64,000 nt of DNA, from positions 992,001 to 1,056,000 of the forward strand of contig NZ_BSUM01000001.1 of the NCBI RefSeq assembly GCF_030161595.1. The letters are read 5' to 3'. Below the pieces are notes generated by a model. The model was not told where the DNA came from and searched no databases. It worked only from the letters and a program-made list of their open reading frames with translations. Made by a program: the position numbers and the translations under genes. Shown piece by piece: positions 21,961 through 31,716 of this stretch. The number at the start of each line of letters is the position of its first letter. The first letter of the stretch is position 1. This stretch comes from Litorihabitans aurantiacus. GTDB lineage: Bacteria > Actinomycetota > Actinomycetes > Actinomycetales > Beutenbergiaceae.

Positions 21961-22898
21961 GCGCAGGTCAGCGCGTCGCGCAGCGAGGCCAGGTTGCTCT
22001 CCATCACGTCAAGGTAGTCCGCCTCGGGGTCGGCCTGGTTCTCCAGCGGGTCGAGCACGCCGGTCGTGATGCCGAGGTCGCCGGCCAGCACCTCCGCCAC
22101 GCGGGGGTCGATGAGCGACTCCGTGAAGATGATGTTCACACCCGTGTCGCGCACGACCTGCTCGATCTCGCGCAGGCGTGCGGGGGAGGGCTCGGCGTCG
22201 GGGTCGATGCCCGAGATGCCCTCCTGCTCGAGGCCGTAGGCGGTCGCGAGGTACCCGTAGGCCTCGTGCGCGACGACGATCGTGGTGGTCTCGCACTGCG
22301 CGAGGCCGGTGCGGTAGGACCCGTCCAGGCCCTCGAGCTCGGTGCGCAGCGTGGCGGCGTTCGCCTCGAAGTCCGCGGCGCCGTCGGGGTCGACCTCGCT
22401 CAGCTGCGCGGCGACGGCGTCGGCCGCGTCGGCCATCCGGATCGGATCGAGCCAGAAGTGGGGGTCGAGCGTCCCGTGGTCGTGGCCCTCCTCCTCGCCC
22501 TCGTGGTCGTGCTCCTCCTCGTGCGCGGCGTCGCGCAGACGGGCGGCGCCGGCGACGTCGATCGCGGTCGGGGCCGCCTCGGTCACGGCGGTGTCGACGG
22601 CGGGCTGGAACCCCGAGAGGTAGACCACGAGGTCCGCGCGTCCCACGCTCGCGACCTGGGCGGGGGAGAGCTCGAGATCGTGCGGCTCGGCCCCTGCGGG
22701 GGTGAGGCTCGAGACGGTGACGGCGTCGCCGCCCACGCGCTGCGTGAGGTACTGCAGGGGGTAGAAGGAGGCGAGCACGTCGACCGTGTCGCCGGCGGCG
22801 TCGCTCGCGGTACCGCCACCGTCGCCGCACGCGGCGAGCGGGAGGGCCAGGGCGAGGGCCGAGATCGGGACGAGGGCACGACGGAACCGGAGTTGCAT
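21957..22898 (-). CDS. znuA: Zinc-binding lipoprotein ZnuA
   Basis: A 313-residue cluster A-I substrate-binding protein that captures zinc outside the membrane. The signal peptide ends in the lipobox LPLAAC. Metal-binding His are expected in AGAEPHDLE, in DPHFWLDP and in VVAHEAYGY. A His/Glu-rich loop (EEEHDHEGEEEGHDHG) before DPHFW is the usual zinc-collecting loop. ATG 22898 lies seven bases from the -10 box, so the mRNA is probably leaderless. Confidence 0.95.
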   Translation of the reverse strand: MQLRFRRALVPISALALALPLAACGDGGGTASDAAGDTVDVLASFYPLQYLTQRVGGDAVTVSSLTPAGAEPHDLELSPAQVASVGRADLVVYLSGFQPAVDTAVTEAAPTAIDVAGAARLRDAAHEEEHDHEGEEEGHDHGTLDPHFWLDPIRMADAADAVAAQLSEVDPDGAADFEANAATLRTELEGLDGSYRTGLAQCETTTIVVAHEAYGYLATAYGLEQEGISGIDPDAEPSPARLREIEQVVRDTGVNIIFTESLIDPRVAEVLAGDLGITTGVLDPLENQADPEADYLDVMESNLASLRDALTCA

Positions 22899-22901
22899 GA
22901 G

Positions 22902-22934
22902 AACGATTCTCGCCCCATTGAGAATCGTTGTCAA
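22902..22934 (-). promoter_or_regulatory. znuA promoter overlapping a Zur box
   Basis: On the minus strand TTGACA (22934-22929) and GAGAAT (22911-22906) are separated by 17 bases. The -10 box is followed by the ATG after seven bases. Two perfect 10-base inverted arms, AACGATTCTC (22902-22911) and GAGAATCGTT (22920-22929), with an 8-base spacer cover the -10 and most of the promoter spacer. This resembles a Fur/Zur operator placed to block RNA polymerase when zinc is sufficient. Confidence 0.88.
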
Positions 22935-23076
22935 AAAGTGGTGGCGGTCACGTGGCCCGGCGATCGCCGCCACGGTTGCGGACGGGCAGCCGGGCGGCTG
23001 ACCGTGCTCGCGCTGTAGTTTGGGTGGCTGCGCCGCGCACCAGCCAGGTGCGCGCTCGAACGCCGCCAGGAGCATC

Positions 23077-24455
23077 ATGCCCTCCCGTCTCGATTCCGTC
23101 ATCGCCCTCGCCAAGCACCGGGGCTTCGTGTTCCAGTCGGGTGAGATCTACGGGGGTTCGCGCTCCGCCTGGGACTACGGACCGCTCGGCGTCGAGCTGA
23201 AGGAGAACATCAAGCGCCAGTGGTGGCGCGCGATGGTCACGCGCCGGGACGACATCGTCGGCCTCGACTCCGCCGTCATCCTCCCGCGCCAGGTGTGGGT
23301 CGCCTCGGGCCACGTCGGCGTCTTCACCGACCCGCTGACCGAGTGCCTCTCCTGCCACAAGCGGTTCCGCGAGGACCACCTGCTCGAGGAGTTCGAGGAG
23401 AAGAAGGGTCGGGCGCCCGAGAACGGCCTCGGCGACGTCGCCTGCCCGAACTGCGGCACCCGCGGGCAGTGGACCGAGCCCCGCGACTTCAACATGATGC
23501 TCAAGACCTACCTCGGCCCCGTCGAGGACGAGTCCGGGCTGCACTACCTGCGCCCCGAGACCGCGCAGGGCATCTTCGTCAACTACGGCAACGTCGCGAC
23601 GGCGGCGCGCAAGAAGCCGCCGTTCGGCATCGCCCAGATCGGCAAGTCGTTCCGCAACGAGATCACGCCGGGCAACTTCATCTTCCGCACGCGCGAGTTC
23701 GAGCAGATGGAGATGGAGTTCTTCGTCGAGCCGGGCACCGACGAGACGTGGCACCAGTACTGGATCGACACGCGCATGGAGTGGTACACGAGCCTCGGCA
23801 TCGCCGCGGACAACCTGCGCCTGTACGAGCACCCGGCCGAGAAGCTCTCGCACTACTCCACGCGCACGGTCGACATCGAGTACAAGTTCGGCTTCACCGG
23901 GAGCGAGTGGGGCGAGCTCGAGGGCATCGCGAACCGCACCGACTTCGACCTGAAGACGCACACCGAGCACTCCGGCAAGGACCTGTCCTTCTTCGACCAG
24001 GAGAAGGGGAGCGTTGGGTGCCGTACGTCATCGAGCCCGCCGCGGGCCTCACGCGCTCGCTCATGGCGTTCCTCGTGGAGGCCTACCACGAGGACGAGGC
24101 GCCCAACGCGAAGGGTGGAGTCGACAAGCGCACCGTGCTGAAGCTCGACCCGCGCCTGTCGCCGGTCAAGGCCGCGGTGCTGCCGCTGTCCCGCTCCGGC
24201 GACCTCTCGCCCAAGGCGCGCGCGCTGGCGGCCGAGCTGCGCGAGCACTGGAACGTCGACTTCGACGACGCCGGTGCCATCGGCCGCCGCTACCGCCGCC
24301 AGGACGAGATCGGCACGCCGTTCTGCGTCACCGTCGACTTCGACACGCTCACCGACGACGCCGTGACCATCCGCGAGCGCGACACCATGACGCAGGAGCG
24401 CGTGGCGCTCTCGCAGGTGGCCTCGTACCTGGGCGCGCGCCTGCTCGGGGCGTGA
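23077..24455 (+). CDS. glyS: Glycyl-tRNA synthetase (one frame break)
   Basis: Charges tRNA-Gly; single-chain class II (alpha-2, eukaryote-like) enzyme of about 460 residues. Visible are the N-terminal [23 protein letters not shown], the class II motif 2 segment [25 protein letters not shown], and a zinc-type CLSCHK...CPNCG. Motif 3 (here LTRSLMAF) falls after the break. The frame breaks at the G4 run 24006-24009; one extra G restores [23 protein letters not shown] 23077 follows CCAGGAG. A TAGTTT -10 box lies near 23015, giving a short untranslated leader. An essential gene, so the break is almost certainly a sequence error. Confidence 0.95.
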
Positions 24456-24462
24456 CCCACGC

Positions 24463-25905
24463 GTGAACGAGCAGCGGCGCGGCGGCGCGGAGCAGGGCGG
24501 GCCCGGTTCGGACCCGGCCCCGACTGACGGCTCCGTCCACGCGCACGGCCACGCCCACGGCCACGGTCCGGTGCAGCTCCCCGCGCGGGAGCTGCGCCGG
24601 GCCCGGATCATGCTCGCCGCGATCGTCGTCCCCCTCCTGCTGGGGACGATCGCCGGGCTCGTCGCGCTGTGGCCGAAGGGCGAGTCGATCGCGGGCTCCA
24701 TCCCGATGACGGCCTCGGGGCTGTCCTTCGAGACGGCGCGCATCACCGACGTGCCCGGTACGCCGGGCGCGGAGGTCGTGGCCGAGTTGCTGACCGGTGA
24801 CGGCGCGGGCGTCGAGGTGCCCGTGTCGGTCGGCGAGGACGTGCTGCGCGAGCCGATCCCGGTCGGTGCCGAGATCCTCGTGCTGTTCCAGGCCGACCAG
24901 CTCGAGGCCGGTGCGAGCTTCACCCTCGTGGACTACAAGCGCGAGGTGCCGCTGATCTGGTTGGCGGTGGCCTACGTCGCCCTGGTGGCGCTCGTCGCGC
25001 GATGGCGCGGGCTCGCCGCCGTCGTCGGGCTCTCGGCCTCCCTGGCCGTGATCGGGCTGTTCGTGCTGCCCGCCCTCATGGAGGGTGTCTCGCCGCTGCT
25101 GGTCGCGCTCGTGGGCTCCAGCGCCATGATGTTCGTCTCGGTCTACCTCGCGCACGGGGTCTCGATCAGGACCACGACGGCGCTGCTCGGCACGTTCGTC
25201 GGCCTGGCGGTCACGACCGTGCTCGCCATCGCCTCCGCCGCCGGCTCGAACCTCCTCGGCACGGGGTCGGAGGAGGGATACCAGGTCATGTCGACGTTCC
25301 CCGAGATCAGCATGCGCGCCCTGCTCGTGTGCGGGTTCGTGATCGCGGGGCTCGGCGCGCTCAACGACGTCACCATCACGCAGGCCAGCGCCGTGTGGGA
25401 GCTGCACGCCAGCGATCCGACGGTGCCGCGCCGGCGCGTGTTCCTGCGGGCCATGCGGATCGGGCGGGACCACATCGCCTCGACCGTCTACACGCTCGCG
25501 TTCGCCTACGTCGGCACCGCGCTGCCGATGCTCATGATCGCCTCGATCTACGATCGCTCACCCGTGCAGCTCATCACCTCCTCCAGCATCGCCGAGGAGC
25601 TCGTGCGCACGCTCGTGTCCTCCATCGGTCTCGTGCTCGCCATCCCCGTCACGACGGCGATCGCCGCGGCACTCGTGCGCACGTCGCGCCGCGACGAGCG
25701 GCAGCTCGGCGGCGTGGTGATCGCCGCCGGGGGTGGGACAGCGGTCGTGGCGGCCGCGACGCCGTCGGGCTCGGCCGGATCGGCTCCCGACCCGGCCGCG
25801 GGATCCGAGGCGTCCTCGGGCGACGGCGAGCGCGAGCCGGGCGCGGGCGCGCCGCTGCGCCGTCGTGATCTGCGCGAGCGCCGGTCTGGGACCATGGAGG
25901 AGTGA
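24463..25905 (+). CDS. YibE/F-family membrane protein
   Basis: A 480-residue integral membrane protein. The N-terminus has HAHGHAHGHGHG-like histidines, then one helix, a soluble extracytoplasmic domain of about 100 residues, and seven or so helices. The family segment FVIAGLGALNDVTITQASAVWEL is well conserved in YibE/F proteins, whose function is not established. The C-terminus is a disordered Ser/Gly/Glu tail. GTG 24463 starts eight bases after glyS; the stop overlaps the dusB GTG by four bases. Confidence 0.88.
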   Translation: MNEQRRGGAEQGGPGSDPAPTDGSVHAHGHAHGHGPVQLPARELRRARIMLAAIVVPLLLGTIAGLVALWPKGESIAGSIPMTASGLSFETARITDVPGTPGAEVVAELLTGDGAGVEVPVSVGEDVLREPIPVGAEILVLFQADQLEAGASFTLVDYKREVPLIWLAVAYVALVALVARWRGLAAVVGLSASLAVIGLFVLPALMEGVSPLLVALVGSSAMMFVSVYLAHGVSIRTTTALLGTFVGLAVTTVLAIASAAGSNLLGTGSEEGYQVMSTFPEISMRALLVCGFVIAGLGALNDVTITQASAVWELHASDPTVPRRRVFLRAMRIGRDHIASTVYTLAFAYVGTALPMLMIASIYDRSPVQLITSSSIAEELVRTLVSSIGLVLAIPVTTAIAAALVRTSRRDERQLGGVVIAAGGGTAVVAAATPSGSAGSAPDPAAGSEASSGDGEREPGAGAPLRRRDLRERRSGTMEE

Positions 25906-27104
25906 GTCTCACCCTCGGTCGCCGCACGCTCGGCACACCCGTCGTCCTCGCGCCGATGGCGGGCGTGACCAACGCGCCGTTCCGCCAGCTGTGCCGCGAG
26001 GCCGCCCGCGCCGGGCTGCCGGCGGCCGGCGAGTCCGGGGCGGACGCCGTGCTCGGGGCCGACGTGCCCGAGGGCATCTTCGTGTCCGAGATGGTCACGT
26101 CGCGCGCGCTCGTGGAGCGCACGCCCGAGTCGATGCGCATCATCACGCCCGCGCCCGACGAGACCGTCCGCAGCGTGCAGCTGTACGGCGTCGACCCGGC
26201 CACCGTCGGCGCCGCGGTGCGGATGCTCGTGAGCGAGGACCGCGCGGACCACATCGATCTCAACTTCGGCTGCCCGGTGCCCAAGGTGACCAAGCGCGGC
26301 GGGGGAGCGGTGCTCCCGTGGAAGCGCGACCTGTTCGCCGCGATCGTGCGCGTCGCCGTGCGCGAGGCGGCGCGCGGCGACGTGCCGCTGACGGTGAAGA
26401 TGCGCATGGGGATCGACGCCGATCACCTCACCTACCTCGAGGCGGGCCTCCGCGCCCAGGACGCCGGCGCCGCGTGGGTCGCGCTGCACGCGCGCACCGC
26501 GGCGGAGTACTACTCGGGGCACGCCCACCGCGACGCGATCGCGCGTCTCAAGGAGACCGTGACCGACATCCCGGTGCTCGGGAACGGGGACATCTGGTCG
26601 GCGCAGGACGCGCTGGACATGGTGGCGGAGACGGGGTGCGACGGCGTCGTGGTCGGGCGCGGGTGCCAGGGGCGGCCGTGGCTGTTCACCGACCTGGTGG
26701 CCGGCTTCGCCGGGACGGGCCGCGGCGTGCGTCCGGGCCTGCGGGACGTGGCTCGGGTGCTGCGCCGGCACGGCGAGCTGATGATCGAGCACTTCGACGG
26801 CGACGAGGGTCGCGCGCTGCGCGAGCTGCGCAAGCACATGGCTTGGTACCTCAAGGGCTACGCGGTGGGGGGTGACGCGCGGCGCGGTCTCGCGCTCGTG
26901 GACTCGCTGGCCGACCTGGACGCCAAGCTCGCCGCGCTCGACCTCGACCAGCCCTATCCCGGCGAGGCGGCCGAGGGGCAGCGCGGTCGTGCGGGGACGC
27001 CGAAGATCCCCAGCGTGCCGCAGGGCTGGCTCGACTCGCGCGAGATCGACGCCGAGCTGGCGGCCTCGCTGCACGAGGCCGAGCTGAGCGTCTCGGGCGG
27101 CTGA
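25902..27104 (+). CDS. dusB: tRNA dihydrouridine synthase
   Basis: A 400-residue flavoprotein that reduces uridines in tRNA D-loops. VLAPMAGVTNAPFRQLCRE is the FMN-binding start of the barrel, LNFGCPVPKVTKRGGGAVL carries the active-site Cys, and LHARTAAEYYSGHAH and VLGNGDIWS are further family motifs. The C-terminal helical domain ends in SGG. GTG 25902 is translationally coupled to the YibE/F gene. The last codons and the stop lie in a perfect 17-base tandem duplication. Confidence 0.94.
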   Translation: MSLTLGRRTLGTPVVLAPMAGVTNAPFRQLCREAARAGLPAAGESGADAVLGADVPEGIFVSEMVTSRALVERTPESMRIITPAPDETVRSVQLYGVDPATVGAAVRMLVSEDRADHIDLNFGCPVPKVTKRGGGAVLPWKRDLFAAIVRVAVREAARGDVPLTVKMRMGIDADHLTYLEAGLRAQDAGAAWVALHARTAAEYYSGHAHRDAIARLKETVTDIPVLGNGDIWSAQDALDMVAETGCDGVVVGRGCQGRPWLFTDLVAGFAGTGRGVRPGLRDVARVLRRHGELMIEHFDGDEGRALRELRKHMAWYLKGYAVGGDARRGLALVDSLADLDAKLAALDLDQPYPGEAAEGQRGRAGTPKIPSVPQGWLDSREIDAELAASLHEAELSVSGG

Positions 27105-27120
27105 GCGTCTCGGGCGGCTG
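27084..27120. repeat. 17-bp tandem duplication over the dusB stop codon
   Basis: CTGAGCGTCTCGGGCGG occurs twice without interruption (27084-27100, 27101-27117), followed by a partial third copy. The first copy encodes the protein end; the TGA lies at the start of the second. Confidence 0.95.
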
Positions 27121-27135
27121 ATCGCCGCCGCCTCG

Positions 27136-27172
27136 CGCCCCTCGCGAGAGTTCACGGGGGTCGCGAGGGGCG
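27136..27172. terminator. Hairpin after dusB
   Basis: A perfect 12-bp stem (27136-27147 and 27161-27172) with a 13-base loop, 32 bases after the dusB stop and between convergent transcription units. It has no U-run; probably a bidirectional terminator-like structure. Confidence 0.6.
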
Positions 27173-27281
27173 ACGACGGACTCGTCGGGGTTCCGCGGGA
27201 GCGAGACCTGGTGGTCGGTGCTGCGCACGAGTCGTGCCAGCGCCTGCTGCGCTCGGGTTGGTCGGACGCGGTGTCCGACCT

Positions 27282-28282
27282 CTAGACGGCGAAGACGCTG
27301 TCGAACGCCGCTGCGGGCGGGGTGAAGGCCAGCCGTCGGACGAACTCCAGCGCCTCGGGAGCGCCGATGAGGCGGTCCATCCCGGCGTCCTCCCACTCGA
27401 TGGACAGCGGTCCGTCGTAGCCGATGGCGTTCAGGGTGCGGAAGCACCGCTCCCACGGCACGTCGCCGTGTCCCGTGGAGACGAAGTCCCAACCGCGGCG
27501 CGGGTCGGCCCAGGGAAGGTGGGAGCCCATGCGGCCGTTGCGGCCGTTGCCGAGCTGACGTTTCGCATCCTTGCAGTCGACGTGGTAGATCCGGTCCTGG
27601 AAGTCCCAGATGAATCCGACGGGGTCGAGGTCCTGCCAGACGAAGTGGGACGGGTCCCAGTTGAGACCGAAGGCCTCGCGATGGTCGATCGCGTCCAGGG
27701 CGGCCACGGTCGTCCAGTAGTCGTAGGCGATCTCGGAGGGGTGCACCTCGTGCGCGAACCGCACACCTTCGCCGTCGAAGACGTCCAGGATCGGGTTCCA
27801 GCGGTCGGCGAAGTCCTGGTAGCCGGCATCGATGAGGGACTGGGCGACGGGTGGGAACATCGCGATGTACTTCCAGATCGACGAGCCCGTGAACCCCACC
27901 ACGGTGTCCACGCCCAGACCGCGGGCGGCCTTGGCGGTCAGCTTCATCTCCTCGGCCGCCCGCTGTCTCAGCCCTCGGCGTCCCCGTCGCCCCAGACCTG
28001 GGGCGGCAGGATCGCGCGGTGGCGCTCGTCGATGGGGTCGTCGCAGACGGCCTGTCCCTTGAGGTGGTTGGAGATCGCGTGGACCGACAGGCCGTGCCGG
28101 TCGAGGATCTCCCTGCGCGAGCGCAGGTAGGCGGGGTCCTCGGCGGCTCGCCAGACGTCGAGGTGATCGCCCCAGCAGGCGATCTCGAGGCCGTCGTAGC
28201 CCCAGCCCGCGGCCAGCTCGGCGACCTCCTCCAGGGGGAGGTCGGCCCACTGGCCGGTGAAGAGGGTGATCGGACGAGACAT
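27282..28282 (-). CDS. Sugar phosphate isomerase/epimerase (one frame break)
   Basis: A TIM-barrel protein of the AP endonuclease 2/xylose isomerase-like group, about 333 residues. It begins [20 protein letters not shown]; the central part has [23 protein letters not shown] with acidic/His metal ligands, and YHVDCKDAK. It ends in an IEWED strand. The break at the C3 run 27972-27974 is repaired by one base to give [16 protein letters not shown]. It follows the MFS transporter gene on the same strand by 70 bases, which suggests that the pair imports and isomerises one compound, probably a sugar or polyol. Confidence 0.88.
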
Positions 28283-28352
28283 CAGGGGTGCTCCAATCGG
28301 CGGTGATGGGTGAGGACGGAGGGTCCCGCGGAGCGGGTGGCGCCGCGGGACG

Positions 28353-29603
28353 TCAGCGGGATGCGGCGGCCGGCGTGGCTCCGGCGGCCGGGGCGGGGTC
28401 GTCGATGAACCGAGGTCGACAGGCGAACCACCCGGCCAGGACACCTGGCACGGCGGTGGCGGCGAGGACGAGGAGCGGGGTCGACCACGATCCGGTGGAC
28501 TCGCGGAGGAGGCCGAGGCTGATCGGTCCGAAGCACGCCAGCGCGTACCCGGTGCCCTGCACGAAGCCCGACACCGTCGAGGCGGTCTGCGGGCTGCGGG
28601 TGCGGCGGTTGATGAGCGTCATGCACAACGGGAACGTGCTCACCCCGACACCCAGTGCGCACACCCAGACCAGCGTTCCCCCGAGGGGTGACAGCACCAG
28701 TCCCAGGTAGCCGGCGATCAGGACGGCCGAGCAGACCACCACGACGACGAAGGGGTTGGTCAGCCGTGTGGCCAGCTGAGGTACGACGAGCGCTGCGACG
28801 ACTCCCCAGGCCGAGTAGAGCCCGACCATCGAGCCGCCGAGCGTGGCGCTCCCGCCGGCATCGGTGAGGACGGCAGGGAGCCAGGTGATGATGCCGTAGT
28901 TCGACAACGCCATCATCGCGAACAGGATCACCAGCCCCCAGGCCGTGCCCGACCGGGTGATGCGCACCTTCCGCCCGTCCGCAGGAGGGGGCGGAGGCGC
29001 GTGGTGGTCGGCGGGGAGTTTGAGCGCCAGGACCAGCCAGACCACGGCTGCCAGCGCTGCCGGCGCTGCCCACACCCCCACCGACACCTGCCAGGAGGAC
29101 CTCTCGGCCACAGGTACCGCGAGGAGAGGTGCGACGAACTGGCCGGTCTGCATCAGGATGAGGTAGAGCGAGGTCCACAGCGCCAGCCGGTCGGCGAACC
29201 ACGCCTTGACCAGCGGAACGATGACCACGTTGGCGGCGCCGATCCCCGCGAGCGCCAGGACGGTGGAGGCGATCAGGACGGCTGTCGAGGGCGCGAGCGC
29301 CCGCAGGAGCAGCGACACGGTCGTCAGCCCGAGCGCCGCGGCGGCGGTGCGTTCGAGGCCGAACTTCCGCGTGACGACCGGAGCGAGGAAGCCGAAGACG
29401 CCGAACGAGGCTGCGGGGATCGTCCCCAGGAGCCCGGCCACGGCCACGCCGTAGCCCAGGTCGCGCCCGATGATCTCCAGCAGCGGTGTGAAGCCGGTGA
29501 CGGCGGTGCGCAGGTTGACGGCCGTCGTCGCGATCGCCAGTCCCGCCCACACGGCCAACCTCGTCCGGGTTCCCGCGTTGCGCAGAGGTGAGGAAAGGGC
29601 CAC
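28353..29603 (-). CDS. MFS transporter (cyanate transporter-like group)
   Basis: A 416-residue membrane protein with twelve hydrophobic helices. The N-terminal half has [21 protein letters not shown], typical of the CynX/NimT-like branch of the major facilitator family. The substrate is unknown; the downstream isomerase suggests a sugar-like compound. The start at 29603 is 42 bases from a divergent GntR gene, and a palindrome in that gap is a likely operator. Confidence 0.88.
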   Translation of the reverse strand: MALSSPLRNAGTRTRLAVWAGLAIATTAVNLRTAVTGFTPLLEIIGRDLGYGVAVAGLLGTIPAASFGVFGFLAPVVTRKFGLERTAAAALGLTTVSLLLRALAPSTAVLIASTVLALAGIGAANVVIVPLVKAWFADRLALWTSLYLILMQTGQFVAPLLAVPVAERSSWQVSVGVWAAPAALAAVVWLVLALKLPADHHAPPPPPADGRKVRITRSGTAWGLVILFAMMALSNYGIITWLPAVLTDAGGSATLGGSMVGLYSAWGVVAALVVPQLATRLTNPFVVVVVCSAVLIAGYLGLVLSPLGGTLVWVCALGVGVSTFPLCMTLINRRTRSPQTASTVSGFVQGTGYALACFGPISLGLLRESTGSWSTPLLVLAATAVPGVLAGWFACRPRFIDDPAPAAGATPAAASR

Positions 29604-29629
29604 CCTGAACTCCTCGATGAGTTAGTCGG

Positions 29630-29642
29630 ATGATGGGATCAT
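29630..29642. promoter_or_regulatory. Candidate GntR operator
   Basis: ATGAT-GGG-ATCAT, a perfect 5-base inverted repeat, lies in the 42-base gap between the divergent MFS and GntR genes. Its position suits control of both directions by the regulator. It does not match the TGGT-N-ACCA form common for FadR-type GntR proteins, so the assignment is by position only. Confidence 0.45.
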
Positions 29643-29645
29643 GGG

Positions 29646-30322
29646 ATGAATCACGGCGAGTCTGCCACACCACCGGCGGTGCGTCGAGTGGGGCTCATCG
29701 ATCAGGTGGCCTCACGGTTCCGGGACGAGATCGTCGCCGGTCGGTGGCCGGTGGGGCAGCGCATCCCGACCGAGCCCGACCTCGTGGCCTCGGTCGATGC
29801 GGGGCGCAACACGGTCCGGGAGGCGCTGCAGTCGTTGGTGCACGCGGGTCTCCTCCGCCGCGAGCAGGGGCGGGGCACCTTCGTGATCTCCGACTCGGAG
29901 CTCTCGGGCCCGCTGCGGCGTCAGCTGGCCGGGGGAGTCGTCGGGACTACCTGGAGCTCCGCCTCGCGCTGGACAGCACCGCGGCGTCCCTGGCGGCGCT
30001 GCGTCGCACGCCTGCCGACGTCGATCGCCTGCGGACGCTCCGTGCCACGAGGCTCGGCAGCTGGCAGGAGGCCGAGCCGGAGCTGCGCGCCCGGGCCGAT
30101 CTCGACCTGCACCGAGCTGTCGTGGTGGCGACCCACAACCCGCTCTACCTCCAGCTGTACTCGAGCATGATCGAGGTGTTCGCCGTCCACATGCGGGACG
30201 AGGACGCGGAGGTGGGCGGGGCGCACGAGCTCCACCACGACCTGGTGGAGGCGATCGCGCAGGGCGAGGCCGACCGGGCCGTCGCGGTGGTCTCGGAGAT
30301 CTTCCGACCCCACACGGGGTGA
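29646..30322 (+). CDS. GntR-family (FCD-domain) transcriptional regulator (one frame break)
   Basis: About 225 residues. The N-terminal winged helix has VASRFRDEIVAGRWPVGQRIPTEPDLV and SRNTVREAL-like AGRNTVREALQSLVHAGLLR. The C-terminal helical FCD-type ligand domain has YLELRLALDSTAASLAALRR and ends in VVSEIFRPHTG. One base is missing in the G5 run 29931-29935; with it the chain reads QLAGGSRRDYLELRL. Divergent from the MFS/isomerase pair, which it probably regulates in response to their substrate. Confidence 0.88.
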
Positions 30323-30362
30323 CGGATCCGTGGCCGCCCGAGCACCACGGAGCCCTCGCGAG

Positions 30363-31403
30363 CTAGCGGTGCGACGGGGGCGGGGTGGGGGCGGCCGCCG
30401 TCGAGCCGCGCACGATCAGCTCGGGGGCGAAGCGCAGCTCGATCGGGTCGGTCCGGCCGGCCATGGCTGACAGCACGGTGTCCACGACGGCCTGGCTCAT
30501 CGCGTCGACCGGCTGGCGCAGCGTCGTCAGCGGCGGCGAGGTGAAGTTCATGAAGGGCGAGTCGTCGAACCCGACGATCGAGACGTCCTCGGGCACCCGC
30601 AGACCGGCCTGGGCCACGGCCCGGACGGCGCCGAGCGCCATGATGTCGCTGCCGCACACGATCGCCGTCGCACCCTCGCGCAGGAGCACGCGCGCGGCGG
30701 CCTCCCCGCCCTCGACCGTGAAGAGCGACGTCAGCACCCGGTGCTCGGCGTCCGGCCCGACCCACCGCTTCATCGCCGTCACGAAACCCTCGCGCTTCTG
30801 CGCGGCCGGGATGAGGCGGTCGGGCCCGACGGCGAGCGCGATCCGACGGTGCCCGAGCGAGGCGAGGTGGCGCACGGCCAGGTCCATCCCGAGGCGCTCG
30901 TCCACCGAGACCGACGGTGCGGCGAGCTCGTCGCGGTGGCCGTTGACCAGCACGAACGGTACGCCGCGCTCGGCCAGGCGCTGATAGCGCGCCACCGGCG
31001 CCTGGGAGTCCGCGTGCAGGCCGTTGACGAAGACGATGCCGGCGACGTCGGCCGACATCAGGGTCTCGACGTACTCGTCCTCCGTCACGCCGCTCGAGGT
31101 CTGCGTGCACAGCAGCGGGGTGTAGCCGTGGTGCGCCATCGCCGTCTCGATCGCCTGCGCGAACGCGGGGAAGACCGGGTTGGACAGCTCGGGGACGACG
31201 AGGCCGACCAGGCCGGCCGACGGCGCCGTCATCCGCCGCGGCCGCTCGTACCCCAGGAGGTCGAGCGCGTGGTAGACCGCCTGGCGCGTCGACTCGGCGA
31301 CACCCGGCTTGCGGTTGAGGACGCGCGACACCGTGGCGGTGCTGACCCCCGAGTGCTCGGCCAGATCGGCCAGACGGGTGCGCGGCACGTCGTGGGTGGT
31401 CAC
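30363..31403 (-). CDS. LacI-family repressor of the maltodextrin cluster
   Basis: A 346-residue regulator: helix-turn-helix RLADLAEHSGVSTATVSRVLNRK with hinge helix, then a periplasmic-binding-protein-like sugar domain (GLVGLVVPELSNPVFPAFAQAIE ... VSIVGFDDSPFMNFTSPPLTTLRQP). GTG 31403 is preferred because GAGGAG precedes it; longer in-frame reading upstream lacks such a site. Divergent from malE, with TTGC/GCAA operator-like repeats in between, so it is the likely MalR-type repressor relieved by maltodextrin. Confidence 0.92.
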   Translation of the reverse strand: MTTHDVPRTRLADLAEHSGVSTATVSRVLNRKPGVAESTRQAVYHALDLLGYERPRRMTAPSAGLVGLVVPELSNPVFPAFAQAIETAMAHHGYTPLLCTQTSSGVTEDEYVETLMSADVAGIVFVNGLHADSQAPVARYQRLAERGVPFVLVNGHRDELAAPSVSVDERLGMDLAVRHLASLGHRRIALAVGPDRLIPAAQKREGFVTAMKRWVGPDAEHRVLTSLFTVEGGEAAARVLLREGATAIVCGSDIMALGAVRAVAQAGLRVPEDVSIVGFDDSPFMNFTSPPLTTLRQPVDAMSQAVVDTVLSAMAGRTDPIELRFAPELIVRGSTAAAPTPPPSHR

Positions 31404-31478
31404 GTCTGCTCCTCGGTGGGCGGCGGTGCCTCGCGGTGTGGTCGGCGTCGGACCGGGCGTCCGACCCGTCGCGGCATC

Positions 31479-31637
31479 CGCTGCAAGGTACCGCAAACCC
31501 TGCGCGCGCTCCCGTCGATACCGCGGTCCAGTCGCGGTGCCGGGCGCGCTCCGTGCGCTGTTGGTTGCGTCACAGTTGCGTCACGGATGCCACGGTTTGC
31601 GCAAGACGCCCCCACGTTGCAGCAACTTGCAGTACCG
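31479..31637. promoter_or_regulatory. Operator-like repeats between lacI-type gene and malE
   Basis: The 313-base gap carries several TTGC/GCAA elements: CTGCAAGGTACCGCAAA near 31480-31497, TTGCGCAA (31597-31604), the perfect palindrome GTTGCAGCAAC (31616-31626), and TTGCAG repeated in direct order at 31617-31622 and 31627-31632. Such clustered TTGCAG/GCAA sites are typical LacI-family targets. Nothing else coding is seen in this gap. Confidence 0.65.
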
Positions 31638-31716
31638 TTCCCGCAACGCAGCGTCGCGTCACCCGGCCAACGAGGGCCGGAGCGCGCTGTCGATCCGAGA
31701 CCACGGGAGCGAGCTC

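Noticed and set aside
23015-23076. Glycine riboswitch upstream of glyS
   Set aside because: The leader is only about 50 bases, too short for a glycine aptamer, and no conserved aptamer core is seen.
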